This document shows positions 1-7,133 of a stretch of 52,828 bases of DNA, in pieces; within the stretch, counting starts at the first letter, position 1, and every line of letters begins with the position of its first letter. Source of the DNA: Pseudomonadota bacterium (GTDB taxonomy: Bacteria; Pseudomonadota; Gammaproteobacteria; Nitrosococcales; Methylophagaceae). A program made the translations under genes and the position numbers. The notes beneath the pieces are model-generated. The model did no database searches. It was not told the origin of the DNA and saw nothing but the letters and a program-made list of their open reading frames with translations. The stretch lies in assembly GCA_030576275.1 (NCBI GenBank), contig JALIBN010000010.1, forward strand, positions 1-52,828, written 5' to 3'.

Positions 1-538
1 GGCTGGCATCTATCATTAGACCTTTTTTCTGGGCATAACTACCCCACAACATAACCACCACATGCTTACATTGTTCATTAACGATATCTATAATCTTGTC
101 AGTAAACTGTTCCCAGCCTTTACCTTGATGAGCATTAGCACTGGAATCTTCAACGGTTAATACTGCATTTAATAACAACACACCTTGCCTTGCCCAACTT
201 TCTAAATAACCATGATTTGCTGGAGAAATAGCCAAATCAGTTTGCAATTCTTTATATATGTTGACCAAAGAGGGAGGTACTTTGACACCCGCCTGCACAG
301 AAAAACATAGACCATCCGCCTGCCCAGGTTGGTGATAGGGGTCTTGCCCTAATATGACAACTTTTACTTTATCTAATGGTGTCGCCTCCAATGCATGAAA
401 CCAATCTGATCTCTGAGGGTAAATAACTTTTCCTTGCTCCACTTCTAAAGCCAATATTCCCAATAAATTCTGCATATAGGGTGCTTTAAATTCTGCGTTT
501 AACGCTTTCTGCCAGCTGGGCGCTTTTTGCAAAGCCAT
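1..538 (-). CDS. ung: Uracil-DNA glycosylase, C-terminus cut off by window edge
   Basis: Removes uracil from DNA to start base excision repair. Reading the minus strand from the ATG at 536-538 gives an open frame running off the left edge, about 179 residues of a family that usually has 220-230. The family 1 motif GQDPYH lies at about residues 64-69, containing the water-activating Asp, followed by the QADGLCFSV segment and [10 protein letters not shown], all typical of Ung. The C-terminal HPSPLS DNA-intercalation loop would lie outside the window and cannot be checked. It is transcribed divergently from the MATE transporter gene across a gap of about 196 bases. The identity is clear from the motifs. 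Confidence 0.95.
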   Translation of the reverse strand, partial: MALQKAPSWQKALNAEFKAPYMQNLLGILALEVEQGKVIYPQRSDWFHALEATPLDKVKVVILGQDPYHQPGQADGLCFSVQAGVKVPPSLVNIYKELQTDLAISPANHGYLESWARQGVLLLNAVLTVEDSSANAHQGKGWEQFTDKIIDIVNEQCKHVVVMLWGSYAQKKGLMIDAS

Positions 539-734
539 AAAAATCTCATTAAATTATGTAAGGTTAGAATAATATCAGTTTTGTGATGGGAAATTTATCC
601 CCGTTCACATTGTCCCAAAAGTGTTATTGATAGTAATATCATAGCGAGAAAATTTTCGCCAAATGGTCTAGCATGGAAGCAACAAATGCCCACCATAAAA
701 CCCACCCGCTATCCCACTGTAAGAAGGAAACAAT

Positions 735-2054
735 TTGGACCTTATTAATGACCCAATCCCTCATTTGCTTAGAAAGATTGCCATCCCAGCAAGTGTCGGC
801 ATGTTTTTCAACACTATGTATTACGTGGTTGATAACTACTACGCGGGCATGTTGTCATCAACCGCTTTGGCAGGTATTTCTCTTGCTGCACCGATTTATT
901 TTATGGGACTTGCGATCTCAATTGGTGTTGGTCAAGGTACAAGTGCTTTAGTTGGTAATTCACTTGGCGCTGGTAGACAACAAGAAGCAGAACAAATAGC
1001 TGGTAGTGCTCTGTCATTTGCTTGGATCTGTGCCTTTAGCATAGGGTTATTGGTCTTATTATCAGCACCTAAGCTATTCGCAATTATGGGCGCTGAAGGT
1101 GATTATGCTAGCGAGGCTCTGAATTATCTTTCTATCATTTTGCCTACATTGGCTTTTCTAGCTCATGGTATGGCGGCTAACGGAATACTTAATACACTAG
1201 GCGACACCACTAGTTTTCGTAATAGCTTAGTGGTCGCCTTTTTAGCAAATATCGCACTTGACCCACTGCTGATGTTCGGCTTTGGATGGGGTGTTTATGG
1301 TTTAGCTGTAGCTACCGCTTTAACTCAACTAGGTAGCGCAATCTATTTAACGTTTAAAGTGCGACAAAGCAATCTGGGGAACTGCCTCAAACTAACGAAT
1401 TTATCGCCCAACTTATCCCATTATAATGCACTAATCAGACAGTCATTACCTGCTAGTGGCAATATGTTTTTGATTGCATTAGGCTCAATTATCGTGACTA
1501 CGGCAGTTACTCAATTTGGTGAAGATGCCGTAGCAGGATTAGGAATTGCTCTTCGTATCGAACAACTCGTATTACTTCCCGCCATCGGTATTAATATTGC
1601 GGTACTGTCGCTAGTGAGTGTTAATTTTGGTGCTAAACACTATCATCGAATGGAAAAAGTGGCACTGGATTCGATCACCATAGGCGCGGTGCTAATGATC
1701 TTCGGCGGCATCTTGCTTTTTACTTTTGCCCGCCCTCTTATCGCTTTATTTGCTGACAATCCAGCAGTGATTGACGTTGGTGTTAGTTATTTGCGTGTTG
1801 AGGCTATTATTTTGCCTGCTTATGTCCTCGCCTTTGTTTCTGGTGCCGTTTTGCAAGGTATGAAACAGCCCGAGATTCCAATGTACTTCAATATCGTAAG
1901 GCAACTTTTGCTTCCACTGAGCTTTATCACTATTGCTTTAACTATCATCGGCACGGATATTTATGGTATCTGGTGGTCTATAGCAATCGCTAGCTGGATG
2001 ACGGCGAGTGTACAATTTCTTCACATGAGACGTAGGGTCAAGCAGCAATATTAA
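735..2054 (+). CDS. MATE-family multidrug/Na+ (or H+) antiporter
   Basis: A 439-residue inner-membrane exporter of the MATE family, expected to expel cationic drugs or metabolites in exchange for Na+ or H+. The N-terminus (PIPHLLRKIAIPASVGMFFN) and the following DNYYAGMLSSTALAGIS match the conserved first helices. The hydrophobicity pattern fits 12 membrane segments in two halves, with the second half beginning near residue 230 (LIRQSLPASGNMFL). I place the start at the TTG at 735 because an AAGGA Shine-Dalgarno sequence sits 6 bases upstream (724-728) and no in-frame ATG is available at the right point. It stands alone. The substrate cannot be inferred from sequence. Confidence 0.9.
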   Translation: MDLINDPIPHLLRKIAIPASVGMFFNTMYYVVDNYYAGMLSSTALAGISLAAPIYFMGLAISIGVGQGTSALVGNSLGAGRQQEAEQIAGSALSFAWICAFSIGLLVLLSAPKLFAIMGAEGDYASEALNYLSIILPTLAFLAHGMAANGILNTLGDTTSFRNSLVVAFLANIALDPLLMFGFGWGVYGLAVATALTQLGSAIYLTFKVRQSNLGNCLKLTNLSPNLSHYNALIRQSLPASGNMFLIALGSIIVTTAVTQFGEDAVAGLGIALRIEQLVLLPAIGINIAVLSLVSVNFGAKHYHRMEKVALDSITIGAVLMIFGGILLFTFARPLIALFADNPAVIDVGVSYLRVEAIILPAYVLAFVSGAVLQGMKQPEIPMYFNIVRQLLLPLSFITIALTIIGTDIYGIWWSIAIASWMTASVQFLHMRRRVKQQY

Positions 2055-2168
2055 GATACAGCAATACTCATCAAAAATATGTTGTTAAAACGAATATATC
2101 GCCGCTAAATCGATAGATCGCCAAAGTACCATTTCTTAGTAACTCGATTAAAATGTCTCGATATTTAG

Positions 2169-2217
2169 CCATTTGGTGATCCATTTCAGTGCAACAAAAC
2201 CTTGTGCAACCAAATGG
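2169..2217. repeat. Inverted repeat downstream of MATE gene
   Basis: CCATTTGGT at 2169-2177 is exactly reverse-complemented by ACCAAATGG at 2209-2217, with a 31-base loop that itself holds the direct repeat GTGCAAC twice (2190-2196 and 2204-2210). It lies in the 279-base gap between the MATE gene and msrB. It could be a weak terminator or a protein-binding site; no T-run follows immediately, so I do not call it a terminator. Confidence 0.35.
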
Positions 2218-2333
2218 TGCATTTGTTTAGAACTATATTCACCATGGCAGCATAAATAAAGGTCTAATCCAAACGGTTGTGACTCGGTTCACAACAAGGC
2301 ATAATCAAATTACTTCTAGCTAGAGTTGAATTT

Positions 2334-2735
2334 ATGACCTCAAAATTAGATAAAACTGATTCGCAATGGCGCGAATTATTGAACGATGAGCAGTATCGAG
2401 TTACTCGTCAGGCAGGTACTGAACGACCATTTACGGGTGAATATGTATCTCATCATGAAAACGGTGACTACTTATGTGTGTGCTGCCAACAAGCACTATT
2501 TTCATCTAGTGATAAATTTGACTCCGGTTGCGGCTGGCCAAGTTTTTCGTCTCAAATCGAACACGGGGTCGTCAGCCATCATGCTGATCACTCTATTGGC
2601 ATGGATCGTACTGAAGTTCGTTGCCGCCACTGTGACGCTCATCTAGGACATATTTTTGATGATGGTCCTGCACCAACGGGTTTACGTTATTGTATTAACT
2701 CTGTGGCTTTAAATTTTATAAAAAAAGAAGAATGA
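2334..2735 (+). CDS. msrB: Peptide methionine-R-sulfoxide reductase MsrB
   Basis: Reduces the R-epimer of methionine sulfoxide in proteins in the cytoplasm, using thioredoxin. The 133-residue length is normal for a stand-alone MsrB. It shows the family landmarks in order: a zinc-binding Cys pair at C48/C51, the GCGWPSF motif at about 65-71, a second zinc pair at C97/C100 ([11 protein letters not shown]), and the catalytic Cys at about C120 in RYCINS. Its stop overlaps the start of the next gene by 4 bases (ATGA), so the two are probably translated together. No MsrA domain is fused. Confidence 0.96.
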   Translation: MTSKLDKTDSQWRELLNDEQYRVTRQAGTERPFTGEYVSHHENGDYLCVCCQQALFSSSDKFDSGCGWPSFSSQIEHGVVSHHADHSIGMDRTEVRCRHCDAHLGHIFDDGPAPTGLRYCINSVALNFIKKEE

Positions 2736-2989
2736 GTCTAAGTGCTTGGTTTGTTTATATTGTTGAAGCAGAAAATGGTCACTTTTATACCGGTATTACC
2801 ACTGATTTAGCGCGTCGATTGACAGAACACCAAACGAAACAAGGTGGCGCACGTTTTTTTCATACCAGTGCAGCTAAGCAGATAGTTTATCAAGAACCGC
2901 ACCCTGACCGTAGTAGCGCGTCAAAACGTGAAGCGGCAATCAAAAAATTGTCACGAAAAGCAAAGATTACTCTTATCGACAACCAGTAA
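2732..2989 (+). CDS. GIY-YIG endonuclease-fold protein, UPF0213/YhbQ family
   Basis: An 85-residue protein made up of one GIY-YIG nuclease fold. The motif pair appears as VYIV (about residues 8-11) and YTGIT (about 19-23), followed by the conserved Arg region [10 protein letters not shown] and a basic C-terminal helix with [15 protein letters not shown], which is the pattern of the small YhbQ-like family. E. coli YhbQ is reported to act on damaged or branched DNA, but the physiological role of the family is poorly settled. Translationally coupled to msrB by a 4-base overlap. No sign that it belongs to a mobile intron. Confidence 0.88.
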   Translation: MSLSAWFVYIVEAENGHFYTGITTDLARRLTEHQTKQGGARFFHTSAAKQIVYQEPHPDRSSASKREAAIKKLSRKAKITLIDNQ

Positions 2990-2996
2990 GTTCATG

Positions 2997-3002
2997 TATA
3001 AT
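2997..3002 (+). promoter_or_regulatory. Likely -10 box (TATAAT) for ybiT
   Basis: A perfect TATAAT lies at 2997-3002, just after the stop of the GIY-YIG gene. The apparent ATG at 3001 is made from its last two bases plus the next base. No good TTGACA partner is visible at 16-18 bases, so the -35 would be weak. If this is the promoter, transcription would begin near 3009, which rules out the ATG at 3001 and supports the TTG at 3043 as the start of ybiT. Confidence 0.5.
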
Positions 3003-3042
3003 GGTGAGTTTTTCAAAGCTCCCATACAACAGGAACACCATC

Positions 3043-4638
3043 TTGCTTACTACTGCAAACATCACCATGCAATTCGGCGCAAAGCCATTATTTGAAAATG
3101 TCTCGGTTAAATTCGGCGAAGGCAATCGCTACGGTCTAATCGGAGCGAATGGCTGTGGTAAATCCACTTTCATGAAAATTATTTCTAAAAAACTAGAGCC
3201 GACAGCAGGTAACGTTAGTTACGATCCTCATGAAACTTATGCGGTGCTTGAGCAAGATCAATTCGCTTATGAAAATCAGCGTGTTATTGACGTAGTTATC
3301 ATGGGCGATAAAGCATTGTGGGAAGTTCATCATGAACGTGACCGCATTTATAGTTTGCCTGAAATGACCGAAGAAGACGGCATAAAAGTAGCCCATCTTG
3401 AAGGTGAATACGCTGAATTAGATGGTTATACAGCTGAATCTCGCGCCGGTGAATTATTGTTGGGTGTCGGTATCGGTACAGATCAACATTACGGTCCGAT
3501 GAGCGAAATAGCACCAGGTTGGAAATTACGTATTCTATTGGCACAAGTCTTATTTGCCGATCCTGATATATTGCTACTCGATGAGCCCACTAACCATCTG
3601 GATATCAATACAATTCGTTGGTTAGAAAGCATGATCAATCAGCGTAGCGGCACCATGATTATCATCTCGCATGATCGCCATTTTTTAAACAGTGTATGTA
3701 CACATATGGCTGATATGGATTTTGGTGAACTTCGTGTTTATCCTGGTAACTATGACGAATACATGTTGGCGTCTATTCAAGCACGCGAACAACAATTGTC
3801 TGACAACGCTAAGAAAAAAGCACAAATTGTCGAGCTACAAGACTTTGTTCGCCGCTTTTCAGCGAATGCTTCTAAAGCAAAACAAGCTACTTCACGTGCT
3901 AAACAAATTGATAAGATTCAACTTGATGACATCAAACCATCAAGCCGAGTGAATCCATTTATTCGTTTTGACCAAGATAAAAAATTATTCCGTAATGCCT
4001 TAGAATTACAAAGCATTACTCAAAGTTATAATGATGAAAAGCCATTATTCAAAGATTTAAAATTCATGGTTGAAGTGGGTGAACGGATTGCAATCATCGG
4101 CCCCAATGGTATCGGTAAAACAACACTAGTTAAGACATTAGCCGGTGAATTAGCGCCTAAGTCAGGTGCCGTGAAATGGTCTGAAAATGCACACATAGGC
4201 TATTACGCACAAGATCATGAAGCACTGTTCGATAATAATCTAACGTTATTCCAGTGGATGCAACAATGGGGTCAGCCATCAGATGATGAGCAAGTTATTC
4301 GTGCCACATTAGGTCGTTTATTATTTTCAGGCACATCGATTGATAAAAAAGCTAAAGTTTTATCTGGTGGTGAAAAAGGCCGAATGATGTTTGGTAAATT
4401 ACTATTACAAAAGCCAAACATTTTGATTATGGATGAACCGACCAATCACATGGATATGGAATCGATTGAATCAGTCAACATGGCTTTAACGCAATATGAG
4501 GGCACCTTGTTCTTTGTCAGTCATGACCGTGAGTTTGTTTCCTCACTCGCCACTCGTGTATTGGATATGACTGAAAACGGCATTGTTGATTTCCGTGGTA
4601 CTTATGAAGATTATTTGATAAGCCAAGGCTTCAAATAA
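3043..4638 (+). CDS. ybiT: ABC-F family ATPase YbiT
   Basis: A soluble twin-ATPase protein of the ABC-F class, which act on the ribosome (EttA/YbiT-type translation factors). From memory it aligns with E. coli YbiT along its whole length. First ATPase: Walker [10 protein letters not shown], a degenerate signature in [10 protein letters not shown], Walker [12 protein letters not shown]. Then the linker rich in Lys/Ala ([19 protein letters not shown]). Second ATPase: [30 protein letters not shown] choose the TTG at 3043: it has AGGA at 3031-3034, 8 bases upstream, and yields an N-terminus ([12 protein letters not shown] region) that lines up with E. coli YbiT, giving 531 residues. The upstream in-frame ATG at 3001 has no ribosome binding site and lies in a probable -10 box. 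Transcribed alone. Confidence 0.95.
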   Translation: MLTTANITMQFGAKPLFENVSVKFGEGNRYGLIGANGCGKSTFMKIISKKLEPTAGNVSYDPHETYAVLEQDQFAYENQRVIDVVIMGDKALWEVHHERDRIYSLPEMTEEDGIKVAHLEGEYAELDGYTAESRAGELLLGVGIGTDQHYGPMSEIAPGWKLRILLAQVLFADPDILLLDEPTNHLDINTIRWLESMINQRSGTMIIISHDRHFLNSVCTHMADMDFGELRVYPGNYDEYMLASIQAREQQLSDNAKKKAQIVELQDFVRRFSANASKAKQATSRAKQIDKIQLDDIKPSSRVNPFIRFDQDKKLFRNALELQSITQSYNDEKPLFKDLKFMVEVGERIAIIGPNGIGKTTLVKTLAGELAPKSGAVKWSENAHIGYYAQDHEALFDNNLTLFQWMQQWGQPSDDEQVIRATLGRLLFSGTSIDKKAKVLSGGEKGRMMFGKLLLQKPNILIMDEPTNHMDMESIESVNMALTQYEGTLFFVSHDREFVSSLATRVLDMTENGIVDFRGTYEDYLISQGFK

Positions 4639-4653
4639 AAACGAATGAAAATT

Positions 4654-4693
4654 AGGCGAATGGCGCTAGTTAAATTCCTAGCACCCTTCGCCT
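4654..4693. terminator. Strong hairpin after ybiT, possible terminator
   Basis: Two 16-base arms (4654-4669 and 4678-4693, starting AGGCGAA and ending TTCGCCT) pair at 14 of 16 positions around an 8-base loop. It begins 15 bases after the ybiT stop. No T-run follows on the plus strand, so it is either an atypical terminator or an mRNA-stabilising 3' structure. Confidence 0.5.
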
Positions 4694-4915
4694 GTCATTA
4701 TAGCGATAAGCAACAATCTAAATATGCAGCCACTTTCCATATTTTATTCAAGAAACCCACCTACATCTGACAGGCTCCTTGAATAGGTTCATATTAGCAG
4801 TCAACATTCAAAGATTAAGACTAAATCATTATTACTCGCAGCTATTTAATCCTTCTTTCTTCTAAATTGTGTCCATGTTAAAATGACATTTTATGTTCTG
4901 AATGTGAGGCTCATC

Positions 4916-5476
4916 ATGTTTACAACGAAGTTATCATTGCTAGTTCTAGTTACTATTTTATTCACTATTATCAACGTTTCTTATAGCACGACAGTCTATG
5001 CTGCTTCAGCCACTGAAATTAATATTGGTGTATCAGAAACACTTAAACGTTTCCGCAAAGAAATCGCCGGCGGTGATGAATTCTTAAAACAAGCCAAAGC
5101 TGTATTAGTATTTCCGGGTATCATCAAAGCGGGTTTTGGTATCGGAGGAGAATACGGCGAAGGTGCCTTGCAAATTGGCGGCAAAACAATATCCTACTAC
5201 AGTACTGCCGCAGCCTCTATTGGCTTTCAGCTAGGCGCACAATCTAAATCCGTTGTTGTCGTATTTATGACTACGGATGCACTTAAGCAGTTTCAAACCA
5301 GTACGGGCTGGAAAGCTGGGGTAGATGGTTCGGTAGCTCTAATTGAATGGGGAGTGGGTGAAGATATCAATACCATCGATATTCAAGATCCTATCGTCGG
5401 TTTTGTATTCAGTAATAAAGGACTGATGTTTAACTTAACATTAGAAGGCTCCAAATTTACCAAGATAGCCAAATAA
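4916..5476 (+). CDS. Secreted SYLF (Ysc84-like) lipid-binding domain protein
   Basis: A predicted exported protein of about 186 residues. An N-terminal signal peptide (MFTTKLSLLVLVTILF onwards) ends near VYA|AS. The rest is one SYLF domain: AKAVLVFPGIIKAGFGIGGEYGEGAL, the SIGFQLGAQSKSVVVVFMT core, and a C-terminal VFSNKGLMFNLTLEGSKFTKI, all typical of the family. SYLF domains bind phosphoinositides in eukaryotes; the bacterial role is unknown, presumably periplasmic lipid contact. I start at the ATG at 4916 because GAGG lies 6 bases upstream (4906-4909) and the signal peptide begins cleanly there; an in-frame ATG at 4883 would add 11 residues and has no ribosome binding site. The ASCH gene begins one base after its stop codon. 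Confidence 0.85.
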   Translation: MFTTKLSLLVLVTILFTIINVSYSTTVYAASATEINIGVSETLKRFRKEIAGGDEFLKQAKAVLVFPGIIKAGFGIGGEYGEGALQIGGKTISYYSTAAASIGFQLGAQSKSVVVVFMTTDALKQFQTSTGWKAGVDGSVALIEWGVGEDINTIDIQDPIVGFVFSNKGLMFNLTLEGSKFTKIAK

Positions 5477-5477
5477 T

Positions 5478-5816
5478 ATGACAACACATCCAGATTATCC
5501 TGCAAAAACCTGTGCAATTGACCGTTTAGTCACTCATGCTAAATTAGTCGAAGCAGTATTAGCGGGCACTAAAACAGAACAACGTCGTAATGGGATTTAT
5601 GCGTATCCAGGTGAAACCTTTGAATTGGAAGGCACAGAGTTTATGGTTACCGGTCTTGAACGTAAAACTCTAGGCGACATGGGAGATGCCGAAGCACAGG
5701 CTGAAGGTTACCCCAATATAGAAATGTATAAAGTATTAATATTACGAATGCATGCAGGTATGGAGTGGGATGAAAGTCATCTCGTTTGGGTGCATAAATT
5801 TGCCAAGTCAGCTTAA
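5478..5816 (+). CDS. ASCH-domain protein, function unknown
   Basis: A 112-residue cytoplasmic protein that looks like a single ASCH (PUA-like) domain: the early AGTKTEQRRNGIYAYPGETF segment matches the GxKxxExR-type motif followed by a small beta-barrel. ASCH domains are thought to bind RNA or modified nucleosides; E. coli YqfB of this fold is an amidohydrolase of N4-acetylcytidine. Whether this protein has that activity cannot be told. Only one base separates it from the SYLF gene upstream, so the two are almost surely one transcript although one product is exported and the other is not. The assignment rests on fold-like motifs only. Confidence 0.65.
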   Translation: MTTHPDYPAKTCAIDRLVTHAKLVEAVLAGTKTEQRRNGIYAYPGETFELEGTEFMVTGLERKTLGDMGDAEAQAEGYPNIEMYKVLILRMHAGMEWDESHLVWVHKFAKSA

Positions 5817-5851
5817 GTCACGGCTTAAACAATCTGTCAGCTAAACACTAG

Positions 5852-5880
5852 ACACCCGATCAACTGATCGGGTGTTAATT
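5852..5880. terminator. Bidirectional terminator between ASCH and dodecin genes
   Basis: A perfect 10-base-pair stem, ACACCCGATC / GATCGGGTGT (5852-5861 and 5866-5875), with loop AACT, lies between convergent genes. It is followed by TTAATTT-like sequence on the plus side and preceded by TAGTG on the other, so it may serve both strands. Confidence 0.8.
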
Positions 5881-5885
5881 TCAAC

Positions 5886-6095
5886 TCAATCTTCAATTCT
5901 AAAGCCAACCTTAATAGTTACTTGCCAATAATGCACGCCACCATCTTCGATATAACCTCGGGTTTCTAACACCTCAAACCAGTGTATGTTTTTAATGGTC
6001 TCTGCCGCTTTGGCAATAGCATTTTGAATCGCTTGATCAGAACTTTCAGCTGAGCTTCCGGTTAATTCAATATGTTTATATGTATGTTCAGTCAT
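5886..6095 (-). CDS. Dodecin family flavin-binding protein
   Basis: A 69-residue member of the dodecin family, which form hollow dodecamers that store or buffer flavins. The pattern is typical: YKHIELTGSSAESSDQAIQNAI, then the helix KAAETIKNIHWFEVLE containing the Trp that stacks on flavin, then RGYIEDGGVHYWQVTIKVGFRIED. A good ribosome binding site (AGGAAAGAGA) precedes the ATG. It starts 9 bases after the formate/nitrite-type channel gene and is probably cotranscribed with it. Full length, no oddities. Confidence 0.92.
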   Translation of the reverse strand: MTEHTYKHIELTGSSAESSDQAIQNAIAKAAETIKNIHWFEVLETRGYIEDGGVHYWQVTIKVGFRIED

Positions 6096-6104
6096 TTCTC
6101 TTTC

Positions 6105-6935
6105 CTAGTCTCTTAAATAGATAAACCAATAAAACAGCCCTACAAAAACGCTGCCCCCTATTATATTGCCTAAGGTAACTGGCAATAAATTATCAAATAG
6201 AAAATTCATTATTGTTAGATTATCGACATTAATTGTACTAATTAACGATAAAAATTCAGGTTGTTGTTTGGCCATCAAACCCGCAGAAATGAAATACATA
6301 TTTGCTACGGAATGTTCAAAGCCCATTGCCACGAAGGCGGTGATTGGAAATAAGATAGCTAACACTTTATCAATCACAGTTCGTCCAGCAAAACACAACC
6401 ACACTGCCAAACACACTAGAATATTACACAATATTCCGCGAGTGAATGCTTCCATCCACGTCAAATTAACTTTGGCATTTGCTATGGCAACCACTTTAGC
6501 ACCGACAGCCCCATTGTCAATATCCCAGTGGCCACTGAAATATATTAAGCCCACAACACCTAACGCCCCGATGAAATTGCCGAAATAAACAATGAACCAA
6601 TTCTGCAGTAGCTGTTTCATCGTGACCTTACCATCCACATAAGCCATCAGTATTAGATTATTGCCAGTAAATAATTCCGCTCCAGCAACCACTACTAATA
6701 TCAGTCCAAGACAAAATGCCAGCCCGCCAATGAGACGCATTAAGCCTTGTGCAACGCCACTACTATCATAGGTGACTATAGTGAAAAACACAGCACCCAG
6801 AGCAATAAAGGCACCCGCCAAGATAGCTAAAGCAAACACTCGCAATGGATCACCTGTGCTTTTAGTTATCCCCGAATTTTCAATTCTGGCTGCAATTTCT
6901 TTTGGTGTGTAGGCATCGACTAAAAAATGGTCCAT
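6105..6935 (-). CDS. Formate/nitrite transporter (FNT) family channel
   Basis: An inner-membrane pentameric channel of the FocA/NirC family for small monovalent anions (formate, nitrite or hydrosulfide). About 276 residues with six membrane segments. Family signatures are visible: ILAGAFIALGAVFF in helix 1, the AGAELFTGNNLIL omega-loop region, YFGNFIGAL, the RGILCNILVCLAVWL segment, and GFEHSVANMYFISAGL with the central pore His. I prefer the ATG at 6935; a GTG 12 bases upstream (6947) is also in frame and has no better ribosome site. It is divergent from the helicase gene and leads the dodecin gene. The substrate cannot be fixed from sequence. Confidence 0.9.
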   Translation of the reverse strand: MDHFLVDAYTPKEIAARIENSGITKSTGDPLRVFALAILAGAFIALGAVFFTIVTYDSSGVAQGLMRLIGGLAFCLGLILVVVAGAELFTGNNLILMAYVDGKVTMKQLLQNWFIVYFGNFIGALGVVGLIYFSGHWDIDNGAVGAKVVAIANAKVNLTWMEAFTRGILCNILVCLAVWLCFAGRTVIDKVLAILFPITAFVAMGFEHSVANMYFISAGLMAKQQPEFLSLISTINVDNLTIMNFLFDNLLPVTLGNIIGGSVFVGLFYWFIYLRD

Positions 6936-7063
6936 ATTTGTAATCACTCTTAATATTTAAATTCTTCAAGTGTTCATTTTGCCTCAAATATTAAGGCTTG
7001 TGGATGATTGTATGAAAAATATTTAACAGACTGATTTAACTGTATTTTATATCTACACTAGGG

Positions 7064-7069
7064 TATAAT
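7064..7069 (+). promoter_or_regulatory. -10 box (TATAAT) for the DEAD-box helicase gene
   Basis: A perfect TATAAT preceded by GGG lies 65 bases before the helicase start. At a 17-base spacing the -35 would be TGTATT, a poor match. A transcript starting near 7076 would carry an untranslated leader of about 58 bases that includes the hairpin at 7093-7116. Confidence 0.6.
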
Positions 7070-7092
7070 TACAAGATTGCTTTCTCCCCCCT

Positions 7093-7116
7093 ATCAGTTT
7101 TACTTTTAAAACTGAT
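7093..7116 (+). promoter_or_regulatory. Leader hairpin upstream of the DEAD-box helicase
   Basis: ATCAGTTTT (7093-7101) pairs perfectly with AAAACTGAT (7108-7116) around the loop ACTTTT, followed by CTTTC. It sits in the predicted 5' untranslated region, 17 bases before the ATG. RNA helicase genes are often autoregulated or cold-regulated through their leaders, so a regulatory role is plausible; it could also act as a weak attenuator. Confidence 0.45.
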
Positions 7117-7133
7117 CTTTCACAGGTTTATAC

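Noticed and set aside
644-659. Near-palindrome around GAAAATTTTC upstream of the MATE gene
   Set aside because: Short, A+T-rich and imperfect at the flanks; could be an operator but is expected by chance in such DNA.
673-951. Open frame starting at the ATG at 673
   Set aside because: Overlaps the MATE gene out of frame, and its peptide has no recognisable composition or motif; the MATE TTG start has the ribosome site.
6166-6588. 140-codon open frame antisense to the FNT channel
   Set aside because: A shadow of the channel gene on the opposite strand; no promoter or ribosome site and no known homology.
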